Assembly (NCBI GenBank): GCA_020975725.1
Contig: QXJR01000029.1
Coordinates: 372,001-436,000, forward strand
DNA from: Picocystis sp. L7
Taxonomy: Eukaryota > Chlorophyta > Picocystophyceae > Picocystales > Picocystaceae
Reading direction: 5' to 3'
DNA length: 64,000 nucleotides
Positions 20,346 through 30,263 of the stretch are shown piece by piece. Below the pieces are notes generated by a model. That model did not search any database, was not told the DNA's origin, and saw only the letters and a program-made list of their open reading frames with translations. Numbering within the stretch: position 1 is the stretch's first letter; every line of letters starts with the position of its first letter. A program made the translations under genes and the position numbers.

Positions 20346-20741
20346 TCAGCGTTCGGATGGGTCGTTCCGACCACTTGCGACGCGCACCAGCTTCGGGATG
20401 GCGATGGCGAGCGCACTTCCCAGCAAGGTTCCATCAGTGAAACCAACCCAGTACGTTCCCCAGTTCCTTCCTTGCAATCCGAATTGCTTCTCCAACCACA
20501 TCTCCAAACGTCGCAAGCCCACCTGCTGAGACAGATCCTGCAATGGACGCGGCACTTCCCACGACGAGGACGTCAAAGGTACCTCTGGTTGCGACGAAGC
20601 AACGGAAGGAAGCACGCCGCAGCTCGTCCACCACAGCAGAGGAGCAGCTGCAACCGCACGACGCGAAGTTGCACGTGGACGTGGTGCAACGGAAGTGGAC
20701 AGAGACGCCGGGACGTTGGACCTGACGCAGCCGCGTGCCAT
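20346..20741 (-). CDS. Hypothetical protein with plastid-transit-like N-terminus
   Basis: 131 residues from the ATG at 20741 (MARGCVRSNVPASLST). I do not recognise the family. The first ~50 residues are rich in Ser, Ala and Arg with almost no acidic residues, like a chloroplast transit peptide. A short hydrophobic patch (APLLWWTSCGVLPSVASS) follows and could be lumenal or membrane targeting. The remainder (LRRLEMWLEKQFGLQGRNWG... FTDGTLLGSALAIAIP) contains one possible membrane helix. Low-complexity composition means the frame could be spurious, but the targeting-plus-helix arrangement is typical of small plastid proteins. Confidence 0.45.
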   Translation of the reverse strand: MARGCVRSNVPASLSTSVAPRPRATSRRAVAAAPLLWWTSCGVLPSVASSQPEVPLTSSSWEVPRPLQDLSQQVGLRRLEMWLEKQFGLQGRNWGTYWVGFTDGTLLGSALAIAIPKLVRVASGRNDPSER

Positions 20742-21251
20742 CGTGCACCTGCCGGTCGCGTGCAGGGGAGAGGCAATGGTCCACGGATAAGCAACAGACA
20801 TTGCACCATCAGGATGAAGTGCCAGCACTAGCCCACATCTCGCGAAGGACAGACGAAGCAGGACATGCAAGAGGCAATCCCGATCGATCATGCAGGAATC
20901 CAAGGGAGAGCAAAAGCAGAGACAGCTTCATCGAAAGCCTGTGAAAGTTCCTCCACGGCCGTCACACGCGGCGTACAAGGAGAATGCCTAGGGCAAGTGT
21001 CGTTTTCTTACATATTGTCTCGGCATTGTTTGGGTAGAACAATGTAGAATCCATGGAACAAGCACACTCAGGAAAAAGGCTTCCGCAAGCCATGCAACCG
21101 AAACCAGCGCTAGGGGTATGACCATGCAAAATGTTCTTGTCGCTATTCTACGCTGCGACATTTTCGCTTCGACCATCCAACACGTTTGATCAGCATTCAG
21201 GAATCATTGCATCTTCAGTGCTAGATGCGATCGCAGAAGAACCAGGTCCTT
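20742..21251. other. Intergenic, about 0.5 kb
   Basis: No recognisable gene or repeat. It lies upstream of the hypothetical plastid protein and downstream of the secreted Cys-rich gene at 21252. Confidence 0.45.
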
Positions 21252-21566
21252 TCAACGGTAGACGCAACAACCGCATGTGTCACTCGTACCCAACCTGACC
21301 TCTGCCTTGCAAAGGTACGGGAAGTAACGATAGAACCCTGAGGCAAGCTTCTTGCATTCTCCCTTGCCATCGACGCAAGCGTATTCCAGCTCGCTTCCGA
21401 CGAGGTTGCTGTCCACGAGCTTGTCTTTTTCGAGGGCACAAGGGGCATCCACCGTGTTCTCGCAAGTGGCTGTGGGTTCGTAGATCCTCGTGTCGTGGTC
21501 GCTTCCTGCTCGAACCACGAAGAACCACATCGTCAGGAACGCCAGGAAGCTCTCCTTCGTCCTCAT
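21252..21566 (-). CDS. Secreted Cys-rich protein A
   Basis: 104 residues from the ATG at 21566. A hydrophobic signal peptide (ESFLAFLTMWFFVVRAGS) is followed by a small domain with seven Cys. The C-terminal half contains the motif SGFYRYFPYLC and ends CGCCVYR. The same ending pattern (GGFYRY...C...GCGCCVY) occurs in the protein at 27873-28193 on the same strand, so the two form a small family. I recognise no named family. The product is probably disulfide-bonded and extracellular or in the secretory system. Confidence 0.72.
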   Translation of the reverse strand: MRTKESFLAFLTMWFFVVRAGSDHDTRIYEPTATCENTVDAPCALEKDKLVDSNLVGSELEYACVDGKGECKKLASGFYRYFPYLCKAEVRLGTSDTCGCCVYR

Positions 21567-23307
21567 GATGCTCGTAGCACGCCACAGACTGTCCTCGTTT
21601 CACTCACCGCCTCCCCCTCGTTGCACGACCTCGGTGCCGATACGTGTCGAACCGTCGGAAGGCTCGTCTGCCTCGGACGGTCCGGCTCGTACGTTCGGTT
21701 CCATCGGGCACGAAAATTCCTTCTGAACCCGATCGACGTCCCTTTCGAACCCGTCCTTGGGGCGTGGATTCGGATCGTTCCTCCCTCGTTCCCCTCTCCA
21801 ACGAGGGACCCTCGTGGATCGAAGCCCTTCGCATCGGACCGTACACGTGTGAACCTTCGGGCTGGGCTTCGAATCTCTTCTTCCTCGCACGCATCGGATT
21901 CTGTCGATCCGACGCTTCCAGGCTTCGTCCAGGCCACGTGTCCTCTTGGACGCAGACCACCCAGCCGAAGAGAGGCCAGGATGCAGATCCGACACGTCGC
22001 CGAATCTTCGGGAGATCCGCCTCCTCGTCTCGGAAGCCCTTCGATTGGCGTCGCGGGCCTGGCCCCCTCGATGCACGCGACGCCGAATCCATGCCGATCC
22101 CGGGGCAGATGCGAAGCCACGTCATCGTGACGTGGCGTGGGGGCATCCTAGCGTCCGATGGGACCGACTCTGATCCATGGGAGGGCGACGTTCCCATCGG
22201 AACGTTGTGTACACGTGGCACGCATCCACGCCGTATCGGATCGGAGAATGGACACGTCATCAGTGGAACGAGCATCGATTGATGCGCGGTCGAGGTGACG
22301 TTTCGTGTCAATAGCTTGCAGTGGAAGGAGAGGATGTGAGCAACGTTGGCGGTGCAGCGCGTGGTGGACGGGCGAATGCATCCCGTGTTGGGGATGCTAG
22401 GTGGTTCGTGAAGCGCAAAGAAATGAAGCGGCTAGGGATCGCGGGTCTGTCCAAACACGGACACTTACATCATGGAACGTCCAAGCAAGTTGCCCGAATG
22501 TCGAAGGTGCGCACCTACTTTGGCATGCGGTGGATGTCCAACCGCTGCTTCCGCAAGCACCTCACTCAAAGTTCAATGGGCGACAGGTGATATCCTGTTT
22601 GTTTCACCAAACGAATGACACGAGGATGCCTATCCGCACAGTGGGTAGTGGGGCATGAAGGAATGGCATCGTGCGGTGAAATGGGTTTCGGATGGCGAAA
22701 GAGAAGGCAACCAATGAGCTGAAAAGCACTCTCCACGTGGGCAAGGAGTGATGGAACGGACGGAGCGAGACCTCGGTAGGAGCTACATACCATCAGTTTC
22801 GTCCACGCCCCTTGCCACAAGCAGCCCTCCACCCAACTGGGTGGACCTTGAAAGTCTTTCCGACGACGCTTTGGCTTGAGAATCGTTCTCCACGTCCGAG
22901 AAATAGCGAATGCATCGTACGTGGTTCTTCCGAGCATCGTTGCCATGGGCCATGCAAACAATAGGGACAAGACGGCCGACCACGAGGGTGTATACGGCTA
23001 GATTGGAGTGTTGTCAAGGGTTCAATGTTCGATTTTGACCATGCTTTTCCGACTTTTGCCAATGGCTTGTCCGATGCGATTGCTAACACGCGCCCACCTT
23101 CGTAAGCATGCAAGGATCTCCCAAGCCGTCCCTGGCTCTCCCTCCGCGCTTGGATGCACGCGCCGCTCATTCCCCCTCCGAAATTAACCATCGTGTTAAC
23201 TTCCACCCCGCTGCACCTGGGTGCTCGGATGTCGGCAACGTTCAGGTGTCGGCTGCGACGAATTCGCGCTTGCATCTGCTTCCATCGGCACCTCCTATCG
23301 GAGAGAG
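21567..23307. other. Long intergenic stretch, about 1.7 kb
   Basis: The largest gap in the left half. Long open frames on both strands around 21,500-22,300 overlap each other completely, are Arg/Ser/Pro-rich and show no motif, so I treat them as composition effects. It should include the promoters of Cys-rich protein A (minus) and DDX24 (plus). Confidence 0.5.
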
Positions 23308-25377
23308 ATGACACGTGGCAAGAATGCCGGTCGAAAGAAGGTGCAGAAGACCGAGAAGGCGTGGAGGAAGGTGCCGCTTCCATTGGACCGACAGGTGGAA
23401 CATGGTGGGTTCCTGGGACTGGAGGTGTTCGACGGCAGCTTGGCGGACTGGACAGCGTCCAAAGCCAACGAACCGATCCAAGTGGCTGCAGAAATAGTCC
23501 GAGAAGAAGATTTCAAAGAAGATGAACCACCTGAAGGCTTGGATGCAGGCGACGTAGAGGAGGTGGACGACGAGGAAAACGACGTAGGGAGGCCAGAAAT
23601 CGAGCCTGGAGTAGCAGCAGCGGACGTAGATGTCTCCGGCAATGCATGGGAGACTTATCTGCTGGACAAAAGAATCCAGAGAGCTCTCCTTAACCAAGGA
23701 TTTGTCAAACCCACGAAAGTACAGGAAGAGTGTCTTCCAGCTGCCATCCAAGAATCCAGAGATGTGGTCGGTGCAGCAGAGACGGGGTCTGGGAAGACGC
23801 TAGCGTTTGGCTTGCCTATCCTGAACAGGATCCTGCAGGATCTTCCTTCGAAAGCCAAGGGAGAGAAAAAAATCAGAGCCCTCATCTTGACCCCCACAAG
23901 AGAATTGGCCATTCAGGTGCATAACATGATCGAGGTGATTGCCAAGCCATGCAGGATTCGCGTGGTACCTGTCGTGGGAGGCATGGCAGTGCAAAAGCAA
24001 GAAAGACTACTGAGGACACGACCAGAGATTGTAGTAGGCACGCCTGGACGCCTCTGGGCTTTGATGGAAGGAGGGGAAGAACACCTGAATGACTTTGAGG
24101 AACTTGCTTTCCTTGTTGTAGACGAAGCAGATAGGATGGTGGAGAAGGGACACTTTGAGGAGCTGTACAGCATTCTTGAAAAAGTGCCGTTTGCCGGAAG
24201 ATCGAAGGGAGTTGGGGAGGGCGGTACTGCTGATGCATCCTCTGGACCGGAACTACAGACCTTTGTGTTTTCGGCGACACTCACCCTACCCCCACATTTG
24301 AGGGGAGGAAAACGTCGGCCCAAGCAGAAAAAGAACGCTTCGCCAATTGTTGCTATCTTGGGGAAGATCAAATTCCGTCCCAAGGCAAAGATTGTTGACC
24401 TGACGAACAAAAAAATTACTGCTGAAGGATTGAAGGAGTGTTTCGTAGAGTGCACAGAGGTGCAGAGGGACGAGTTCCTATACTACCTGCTTGCCAAACA
24501 CGGAGGGCAGACGCTGGTATTTTGCAATGCAATTTCATCTATCAGAAGACTCACTTCAATTCTCAAGCTTTTAGGGATGCCGGTTGGGGGGCTGCATGCT
24601 AACCTGCAGCAGAGGCAGCGTTTGAAGGTGCTTGATAGATTCACCAAGAAGCAGATTAGCGTTTTGGTGGCCACGGATGTGGCTGCTAGGGGGCTCGACA
24701 TAGATGGGGTCGCAACAGTCATCCACTATCAGATCCCCAAGTCAGTTGATGCCTATGTTCACAGGGCGGGGCGGACAGCTAGGGCCTCGAGAGAAGGTTT
24801 GAGCATCATCTTGGCGGCTCCCTCTCAACGCAAGGAATTTCTATCCCTCTGTAAAGGTCTAGGAGAAGATGCCCTGGAGCCGTTCCCCATTGATGCAACA
24901 GTGTTGCCCGCAGTCCACGAGCGCGTTAAGTTGGCACTTCAGATTGACGAGGTAGAGCGCATGGCAGCATCCGAAAAGTCGAAAGTCAGCTGGTTCGAAC
25001 GCAATGCAGAGGCACTTGGAATAGAGCTCGACGAGGACGAACTACCAAAAAAAAAGCAAGAAGGGGATGCAAGGTCCAAGATGGGTGCTAGGAAGTCGCA
25101 ATTGCCCAAGCTGAAACAAACACTAGCCAATCTTCTAGCTGAACCGCTTGGAAGATCCTTTGACACCAAGTTCTTGACTAGGAACGGCGAAGAATCCTGG
25201 AAAACAATTGAAACTGCAGAGAAGGTCCGGCAAGGCCGTGCTGCATTTGCCAAGCTGGAGAACGCAAAGACGAGCAAGAAGAAGAAAAGGAAAACTGCTT
25301 CCGCAGGTTCTACTTTCGTCTACGGCAGGGAGGGAGCCGATGCCCTCCAAGTGGCAAAACAAGCAAAGACTGAATAA
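23308..25377 (+). CDS. DEAD-box RNA helicase, DDX24/Mak5 type
   Basis: 689 residues from the ATG at 23308 (MTRGKNAGRKK). Mak5/DDX24 acts in the nucleolus in 60S ribosomal subunit assembly. The family lead AWRKVPLPLDRQ...GGFLGLEVF is at the N-terminus. Motifs in order: Q region (LLNQGFVKPTKVQ), I AAETGSGKT, Ia TPTRELAIQ, Ib TPGRL, II VDEADRM (a DEAD box written DEAD), III SATLT, V ATDVAARGLDI, VI HRAGRTARA. The lysine-rich C-terminus (KKKKRKTA) fits nucleolar targeting. The frame is open upstream of 23308, but that sequence lacks family similarity. It is convergent with the NDR kinase, stops 87 bp apart. Confidence 0.93.
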   Translation: MTRGKNAGRKKVQKTEKAWRKVPLPLDRQVEHGGFLGLEVFDGSLADWTASKANEPIQVAAEIVREEDFKEDEPPEGLDAGDVEEVDDEENDVGRPEIEPGVAAADVDVSGNAWETYLLDKRIQRALLNQGFVKPTKVQEECLPAAIQESRDVVGAAETGSGKTLAFGLPILNRILQDLPSKAKGEKKIRALILTPTRELAIQVHNMIEVIAKPCRIRVVPVVGGMAVQKQERLLRTRPEIVVGTPGRLWALMEGGEEHLNDFEELAFLVVDEADRMVEKGHFEELYSILEKVPFAGRSKGVGEGGTADASSGPELQTFVFSATLTLPPHLRGGKRRPKQKKNASPIVAILGKIKFRPKAKIVDLTNKKITAEGLKECFVECTEVQRDEFLYYLLAKHGGQTLVFCNAISSIRRLTSILKLLGMPVGGLHANLQQRQRLKVLDRFTKKQISVLVATDVAARGLDIDGVATVIHYQIPKSVDAYVHRAGRTARASREGLSIILAAPSQRKEFLSLCKGLGEDALEPFPIDATVLPAVHERVKLALQIDEVERMAASEKSKVSWFERNAEALGIELDEDELPKKKQEGDARSKMGARKSQLPKLKQTLANLLAEPLGRSFDTKFLTRNGEESWKTIETAEKVRQGRAAFAKLENAKTSKKKKRKTASAGSTFVYGREGADALQVAKQAKTE

Positions 25378-25464
25378 ATCCTGGGAATCGACGCAGACCC
25401 TTTTATTATCTACAAACGTTGGTGCAATGGCGATGTTTTGGTGCCTGTTGACTTGATGCATTTG

Positions 25465-26946
25465 CTACCTTTGCTCCACTTGGTCCTCGTCGTTGCTTTT
25501 GCCCCGGCTGTACCACTGCTCCTGGAGCTGCTTCAGAGATGGCCTTTGGGTTTGCTTCTTCTTCACTTCTTTGTCTACAACTTCCATGTTCTTGAACGTA
25601 TACCCCAAGAAGTTGATGTCCTTCCTCCAATGCCTCTTGTTCTGCGGGGGATGACCCTCTGAGTCGGACTCTTCGAAGGACTCAAAGTTGCTTGTGTCGA
25701 GCTCGTTGTTCGGATCGCAGGTGGGCACATAGGCTGCCGGGCCATCATAGATGTGATCCCAATCGATTCCTTTGAAGAAGGAGTGCTGTTTGATTTCCTG
25801 CACACTTTTGGTCCCCAATCGGTTGTCGACGTCGCAGAGGAGTCGGCCGATGAGGTCCTTGGCATCTTCACTCATAGGCACATCGTTCGGAAACTTGAGG
25901 TACGTCTTCCAGTTGACAATTTTTCGACAGGTTCCCATAGGATCATCGGCATAGAAAGGCGGGTAGCCAGCCAGCATTTCGAAGAGAATGGCTCCTACAG
26001 ACCACCAATCACACTCCATGCCGTATCCCTTCTTGAGCAAGACCTCTGGGGCGATGTAATCGGGGGTACCTACAGTGGAGAAGGCCAATGCCCTCCTGTT
26101 CTGTTTCCATCTTTGAACTTCCTGCTTGCCTTTATGGCTGGGTTCCCAGGAGGTCCCTTCTCCTTCTGTCTTGGCGCTTGCGTCTAGGTGCATCGCCAAA
26201 GCCACATCCTTGGCCTCTTCGCCTTCGTACAGAGGTGGCAGTTCAGGTTGGTCCACCGGCTTGCAGAGCCCAAAATCGGACAGCTTGAGGTGTCCTTCAC
26301 GATCCAGCAGGAGATTGTCTGGTTTGATGTCACGGTGGATGTAGTGGTTCTGATGCACGTATTCGATGGCCAGCACGGTTTCGGCGATGTAGAATTTGGC
26401 CACTTGTTCTTCTAGCGTGTCTTTGCGCATGAGGAGTGTCATGAGGTCTCCCCCGGGAAGGTATTCCATGACCAAGTACAGGCACTCTGCGTCTTGGAAG
26501 GAGCACACCAGTTGGACCACGTGCCTGGAATGGCAGGTGCTGGCCAACAAGTTCCTTTCCGCCTTGACATGTTCCACCTGTCCTCTCCGCAACATGTCTG
26601 CCTTTCGCAGCTTCTTCATGGCGTACACTGCACTGGTGGCTTTCTCTCGACAGAGTCGCACTTCTCCAAAGGCTCCTTTTCCAATCAGTGCCAAAGGTTC
26701 GAAGTCGTCGGCTTTGATTTTCTGCCGATGGAGTCGGTTCCGTTGCGATTCTTGACGTGCCCAAGCTTGCATCCGCTCTCGCACCTGTCCTTCCGACGCG
26801 CCTTGAAGGCGCAGTTCCTCCTCCAGCCGTTTCAGGCGAGCCACACGATCCGCCTCCCGCTCCTGACGCGTGCGGTAGAGCTCTTCGATGTACCATTGCG
26901 CTGCTTGCGCGCGACGACGCGTCTGGTCCGACGCGCCTTCCGCCAT
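25465..26946 (-). CDS. NDR/LATS-class AGC protein kinase
   Basis: 493 residues from the ATG at 26946. NDR kinases, with a MOB co-activator, regulate cell polarity and division. Residues 1-75 are the basic helical MOB-binding region ([19 protein letters not shown] ... [18 protein letters not shown]). The kinase follows: [15 protein letters not shown] lysine, [18 protein letters not shown], and APE in [10 protein letters not shown]. Between DFG and APE is an insert of about 60 residues, as NDR kinases have, with the activation-loop Ser in [10 protein letters not shown]. The AGC C-tail ends with the hydrophobic motif FLGYTFKN, whose Thr is the likely Hippo/Ste20 phosphorylation site. Confidence 0.94.
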   Translation of the reverse strand: MAEGASDQTRRRAQAAQWYIEELYRTRQEREADRVARLKRLEEELRLQGASEGQVRERMQAWARQESQRNRLHRQKIKADDFEPLALIGKGAFGEVRLCREKATSAVYAMKKLRKADMLRRGQVEHVKAERNLLASTCHSRHVVQLVCSFQDAECLYLVMEYLPGGDLMTLLMRKDTLEEQVAKFYIAETVLAIEYVHQNHYIHRDIKPDNLLLDREGHLKLSDFGLCKPVDQPELPPLYEGEEAKDVALAMHLDASAKTEGEGTSWEPSHKGKQEVQRWKQNRRALAFSTVGTPDYIAPEVLLKKGYGMECDWWSVGAILFEMLAGYPPFYADDPMGTCRKIVNWKTYLKFPNDVPMSEDAKDLIGRLLCDVDNRLGTKSVQEIKQHSFFKGIDWDHIYDGPAAYVPTCDPNNELDTSNFESFEESDSEGHPPQNKRHWRKDINFLGYTFKNMEVVDKEVKKKQTQRPSLKQLQEQWYSRGKSNDEDQVEQR

Positions 26947-27872
26947 CGCCGAACGTGTGCCGACGAGGATCCAGATCCACCTGAAAGGGAGAATTTGGGG
27001 GGGCATGGACCACCATCCCAAGGTATGGACCACGCCCCAACACAACCATGTACAAGGCACCTGGTGGGACACATGGGGTGAGCCCGTCCATCCATCCCGA
27101 GCAAAGGCGGTCCCATGGAAAAAAGTGGCGCAAACAAGGAGATGGAACGCGACCACGCGAGGAGCAGAACGAATGGTAGGGTTTGAACCATCCACTTCGG
27201 AAAAGGAGGACAGTGCACAAGCGCTCCGGTTCCTGCAGAGCGAACGGATGAGTCTGCAGAATGAACCAAGCACCACAAGTGGAAAGAATCGGCCAAGCAG
27301 CGAGGGCACAGGTGAAAACGCACGCCATCGGCCATGTGGAAGGTAGAAATGAGGAAGGGAAGAACAACCACGAATGTATGCAGCAATGCCAAACCCAGGT
27401 CCACTCGTTCCAGGAGGAGGCGTTCCTGCGCGTGAACACGGGAATTGCCGGCTTACTTGTCCCATACGTCAACACCTTGCGCTAGGTTTTCTGGTTGGTG
27501 TTTAGAATTCTTTCCCAACACCTGCACGGTTCCCAAGAGAGGGTGTGGCCGAACGCTTCACCCGGAACAACCTGATCGAATGAAAGTTCGTGTCTTGTCA
27601 CACCCGCTGGCTACATACATACTGGCATGGCAGGACGAACATGCACGCAAGGTTTAAAACGATCCAGAGAAAGCGGCGCGCTTTTCTTTTGTGGGCCGTC
27701 TCTCAAGTGGTTGGCAAGAAAAGATTACATGCTGCCGGTCAAGCAGTATTCCGTCTCAAGCCAAAGCTTCAGGCCAATCTTCGCCCTTCATGCAAATCTG
27801 CAAGCCATCTACCCTTTACGATCACGCCACATTGGAGCAAAGAGAGCCGGGATGCAGTGGATCCACACGTTC
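26947..27872. other. Intergenic, about 0.9 kb
   Basis: Upstream of the NDR kinase and downstream of Cys-rich protein B. The kinase frame stays open for about 500 bp upstream, but with Trp/Cys/Pro-rich sequence unlike any kinase N-terminus. No gene is recognised. Confidence 0.5.
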
Positions 27873-28193
27873 TCAGCGCGGGGCGTAGACGCAGCATCCG
27901 CATCCTTCGATGCTGTTCCTGCAGAAGTTCTTCCGATACCTGTAGAATCCTCCCACGGCCTTCCTTCTGCAATGATTCTCCACGAGCTCACAGGTGGCCT
28001 TGAGTTTCCTCTGCGTCCTTCCCTCCAGCGTGTTCCGTAGCCTCCGGCATCCACCATCCGGTTGGTTGATCTGCAGCCCATTCTCGTTACACGTGAGTGC
28101 CTTGACTGGGCTGGGATCTTGGGCCCATCCCGTGGACCACATGGCCATGGCCATCAGCAGCACCAGAAACACCAGCAGCCCGTGCCTATCCAT
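27873..28193 (-). CDS. Secreted Cys-rich protein B
   Basis: 106 residues from the ATG at 28193. The signal peptide is clear (HGLLVFLVLLMAMAMWSTGWAQ). Seven Cys follow, in a basic domain that ends GGFYRYRKNFCRNS, then GCGCCVYAPR. Together with the protein at 21252-21566 it defines a family by near-equal length, signal peptide, spacing of the C-terminal Cys cluster and the FYRY motif. I cannot name the family; a secreted peptide, defence or wall role is possible. Confidence 0.72.
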   Translation of the reverse strand: MDRHGLLVFLVLLMAMAMWSTGWAQDPSPVKALTCNENGLQINQPDGGCRRLRNTLEGRTQRKLKATCELVENHCRRKAVGGFYRYRKNFCRNSIEGCGCCVYAPR

Positions 28194-29154
28194 GGTTTCT
28201 TCGTTTCTGTTTGGACGCCATCCTGCGATCTTCCCGGCAGTTGCGTACGGTCTTGCGACACGTACGTCCCCGCCAGGTACACGTGTCCATCCCATCCGGG
28301 ACACGTGGCCACCGATTCGCCCCGGGGCGATCCCCCCCGTTCGCATGGGGTACGGTTGCCACGTGGACCCGATACGGATCGAGGGTCCCTGGCCTTGGGG
28401 GGGGGGAGATCCTGGTACAAGAACAAGGAGAGAGGGATGGAAGGATCGGCGGACCTGGACACCATCGGTTCGGAGTCGACGCAACACAACGCATTCTTCG
28501 CTGGAAAAAGCAGCAGGGATGGCCAAAGGGAACGTCCAACCGTGGTAAAATTAGGTCACAAACGCCGCAAGGAACGCTCCAGGCCGCTGAGGCTATGCCG
28601 TAAAGGCGTGCCTCTTGACCTCGCGATGCACAGTAAGAACCAAGCAGGAACGGAAGCAGTCGCGCGCTTCGGTGTCTTGCTTCTACTTTTCTGCCGACAT
28701 ATGCCACTGCCCAGACCACAAGACCAAGGGAAAGGCGCATCCTCGGTTGTGGCTGAGAAGTACGCAAGGGCCCTGCAGCAAGATAGCGCATCCGCACCTG
28801 CAATAGCTGCCACCTGCAGCCAACAGAAGAAGATCGTTTTTCTTCAGCAGGCGGTTGCATTGGAGGGACTGCTACCAATTCAACAAGGGTCAACAGCATG
28901 ATTGCCTGGATCTGGCATGGAGCTCCATGGGAACGTCGCACTGGCGATGGCCTCTCTGGACCGAACGGTAAAAGGGACGATCCGTCTCTCTTCACCTTGC
29001 CTCTTCTTCGGTGCTCTGAATCGGAAGCAAGATCTTTCTGCAGTAGCATTCTTGTACTGTTTGCACATTGCTTCCCCCGGGACTCCACAACTCTGAACAC
29101 CTAGCCTTGGTTTGATCGTTCCAACCGAATGTTGGAGGGTGCACAGGATGTCCT
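28194..29154. other. Intergenic, about 1 kb
   Basis: It lies between the start of Cys-rich protein B and the TPK stop. Frames here are discontinuous and show no recognised domain. Confidence 0.45.
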
Positions 29155-30029
29155 TTACTCGCAACAGCCATCGCATCTTAGTTCGGACGTCCAGAGGAGG
29201 GGTCCGTCCGCATCGACGGTCACAATTTTTCCGTCCAGCTTGTTGCACGAGCTCACGAGGCCTCCGAATTTCAGGACGTGTTTTTCCTTGTTGAGGTTCC
29301 AGACCAGTCCGGTGGTGTTGGCTCTGGTTTCAGCACTGCCCAGAGGGATGAGGCCACAGGTGGGCCCTTCGCATTGCTCGTCGATGTCGATGGTTGTCGT
29401 TCCTTCCTCGAGGAGCATGGCCAGGCTGCAGTTGTCCAAGAGCACCAGGTCCATGTCCCGATATTGATACAAGATGTTGAGGTGGCCGAGGACGTGGTCC
29501 AACCTTCCTCCGAAGGCGCCCACCACGGCCACGGTGTATTCCTTCGTCCTCCATCCTTTTCTTTCCATCTCTTCCTTGACGAACGCAAGGCTCTTCATGA
29601 GGTCGGTGCTGTCCTGGTCGTCCGATTGATCCAACACGTGCACGTCTCTTTGTCGGTAGTATCGTTTCACGTCTTCCCGGATGGAGTCCAGATCCCCCAC
29701 GACGGCGTCGGGAAGCACCTCTTCTCGCGCCTCCGTTTTGCTTTTCGATCGCACGGACACTTCTTCGGGTCCGTCGTAGATCCGATTGGCAGCTCCGTCC
29801 GCCAGGACGCGCAATTCCGCTGACGCGTTGCATTCCCGTCGTCGTCGACACGTGGACGCGAGTCAGCCTCCTTCTTCCCGATCCTCACGCCTCTTCCAGG
29901 TCCCTTCCGCGCACCGTTCCACCACAGGCGCCTCGTCCACCTCGACAAGGGTCGATTGAGCACCACCAGAGCCGTCTTGCGCTCCTTCTCTCCGCGCAAG
30001 AGCCCGCGTGCGCCGCGCCGATGCGCCAT
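29155..30029 (-). CDS. Thiamine pyrophosphokinase, two exons
   Basis: Exon 1 30029-29915 and exon 2 29819-29155 encode 259 residues. The 95-nt intron runs GTGCGC...GTCAG with CTGAC at 29862-29866. It transfers pyrophosphate from ATP to thiamine, making the cofactor TPP. Splicing joins VVLNRPLSRWTRRLWWN to AELRVLADGAANRIYD, restoring the family pattern (human LLILNQPL...[20 protein letters not shown]). Downstream are VVGDLDSIR, DQDSTDLMKSL, GAFGGRLDHVLGHLN, the GLIPLGSAETRANTTGLVWN thiamine-site segment and the PLLWTSEL end. Read unspliced, the gene would lack its N-terminus. It shares a 234-bp divergent promoter with the helicase. Confidence 0.92.
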
Positions 30030-30263
30030 AGCCAACCCGTTGTGGATCCCACAACCGATCTTTCACCCGGTTACCGTCCCCACAACGGTTCCCCCGGGCC
30101 TGGTCCCCATACCCGTATACACATACCGTTATCGCCCTCGCATCCGTCCGGTCGGGTGTGGGGCCAGGGCCAGCCCTCCCCATCCCAGAGGACCCCTCGG
30201 GGATCCTCCGGTGGGATTCGGTTGTGAAGTGGTTGTGAGGTTGGCGTCCCTTTCCTGGCGGTG
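30030..30263. promoter_or_regulatory. Divergent promoter between TPK and helicase genes
   Basis: 234 bp separate the two outward-facing start codons. A short GC-rich inverted pair (ccccgagg-like elements around 30180-30210) is visible, but no named element is assigned. Confidence 0.4.

Noticed and set aside
21495-22311. Overlapping long frames on both strands
   Set aside because: Complete overlap, biased composition, no motif or targeting signal; considered non-coding.
26947-27465. N-terminal extension of the NDR kinase
   Set aside because: The ATG at 26946 leads directly into the MOB-binding region; upstream sequence has no family similarity.
28556-28900. A third member of the secreted Cys-rich family
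   Set aside because: A short GSYCRCGCA-like stretch exists on the minus strand, but there is no signal peptide, FYRY motif or continuous frame.
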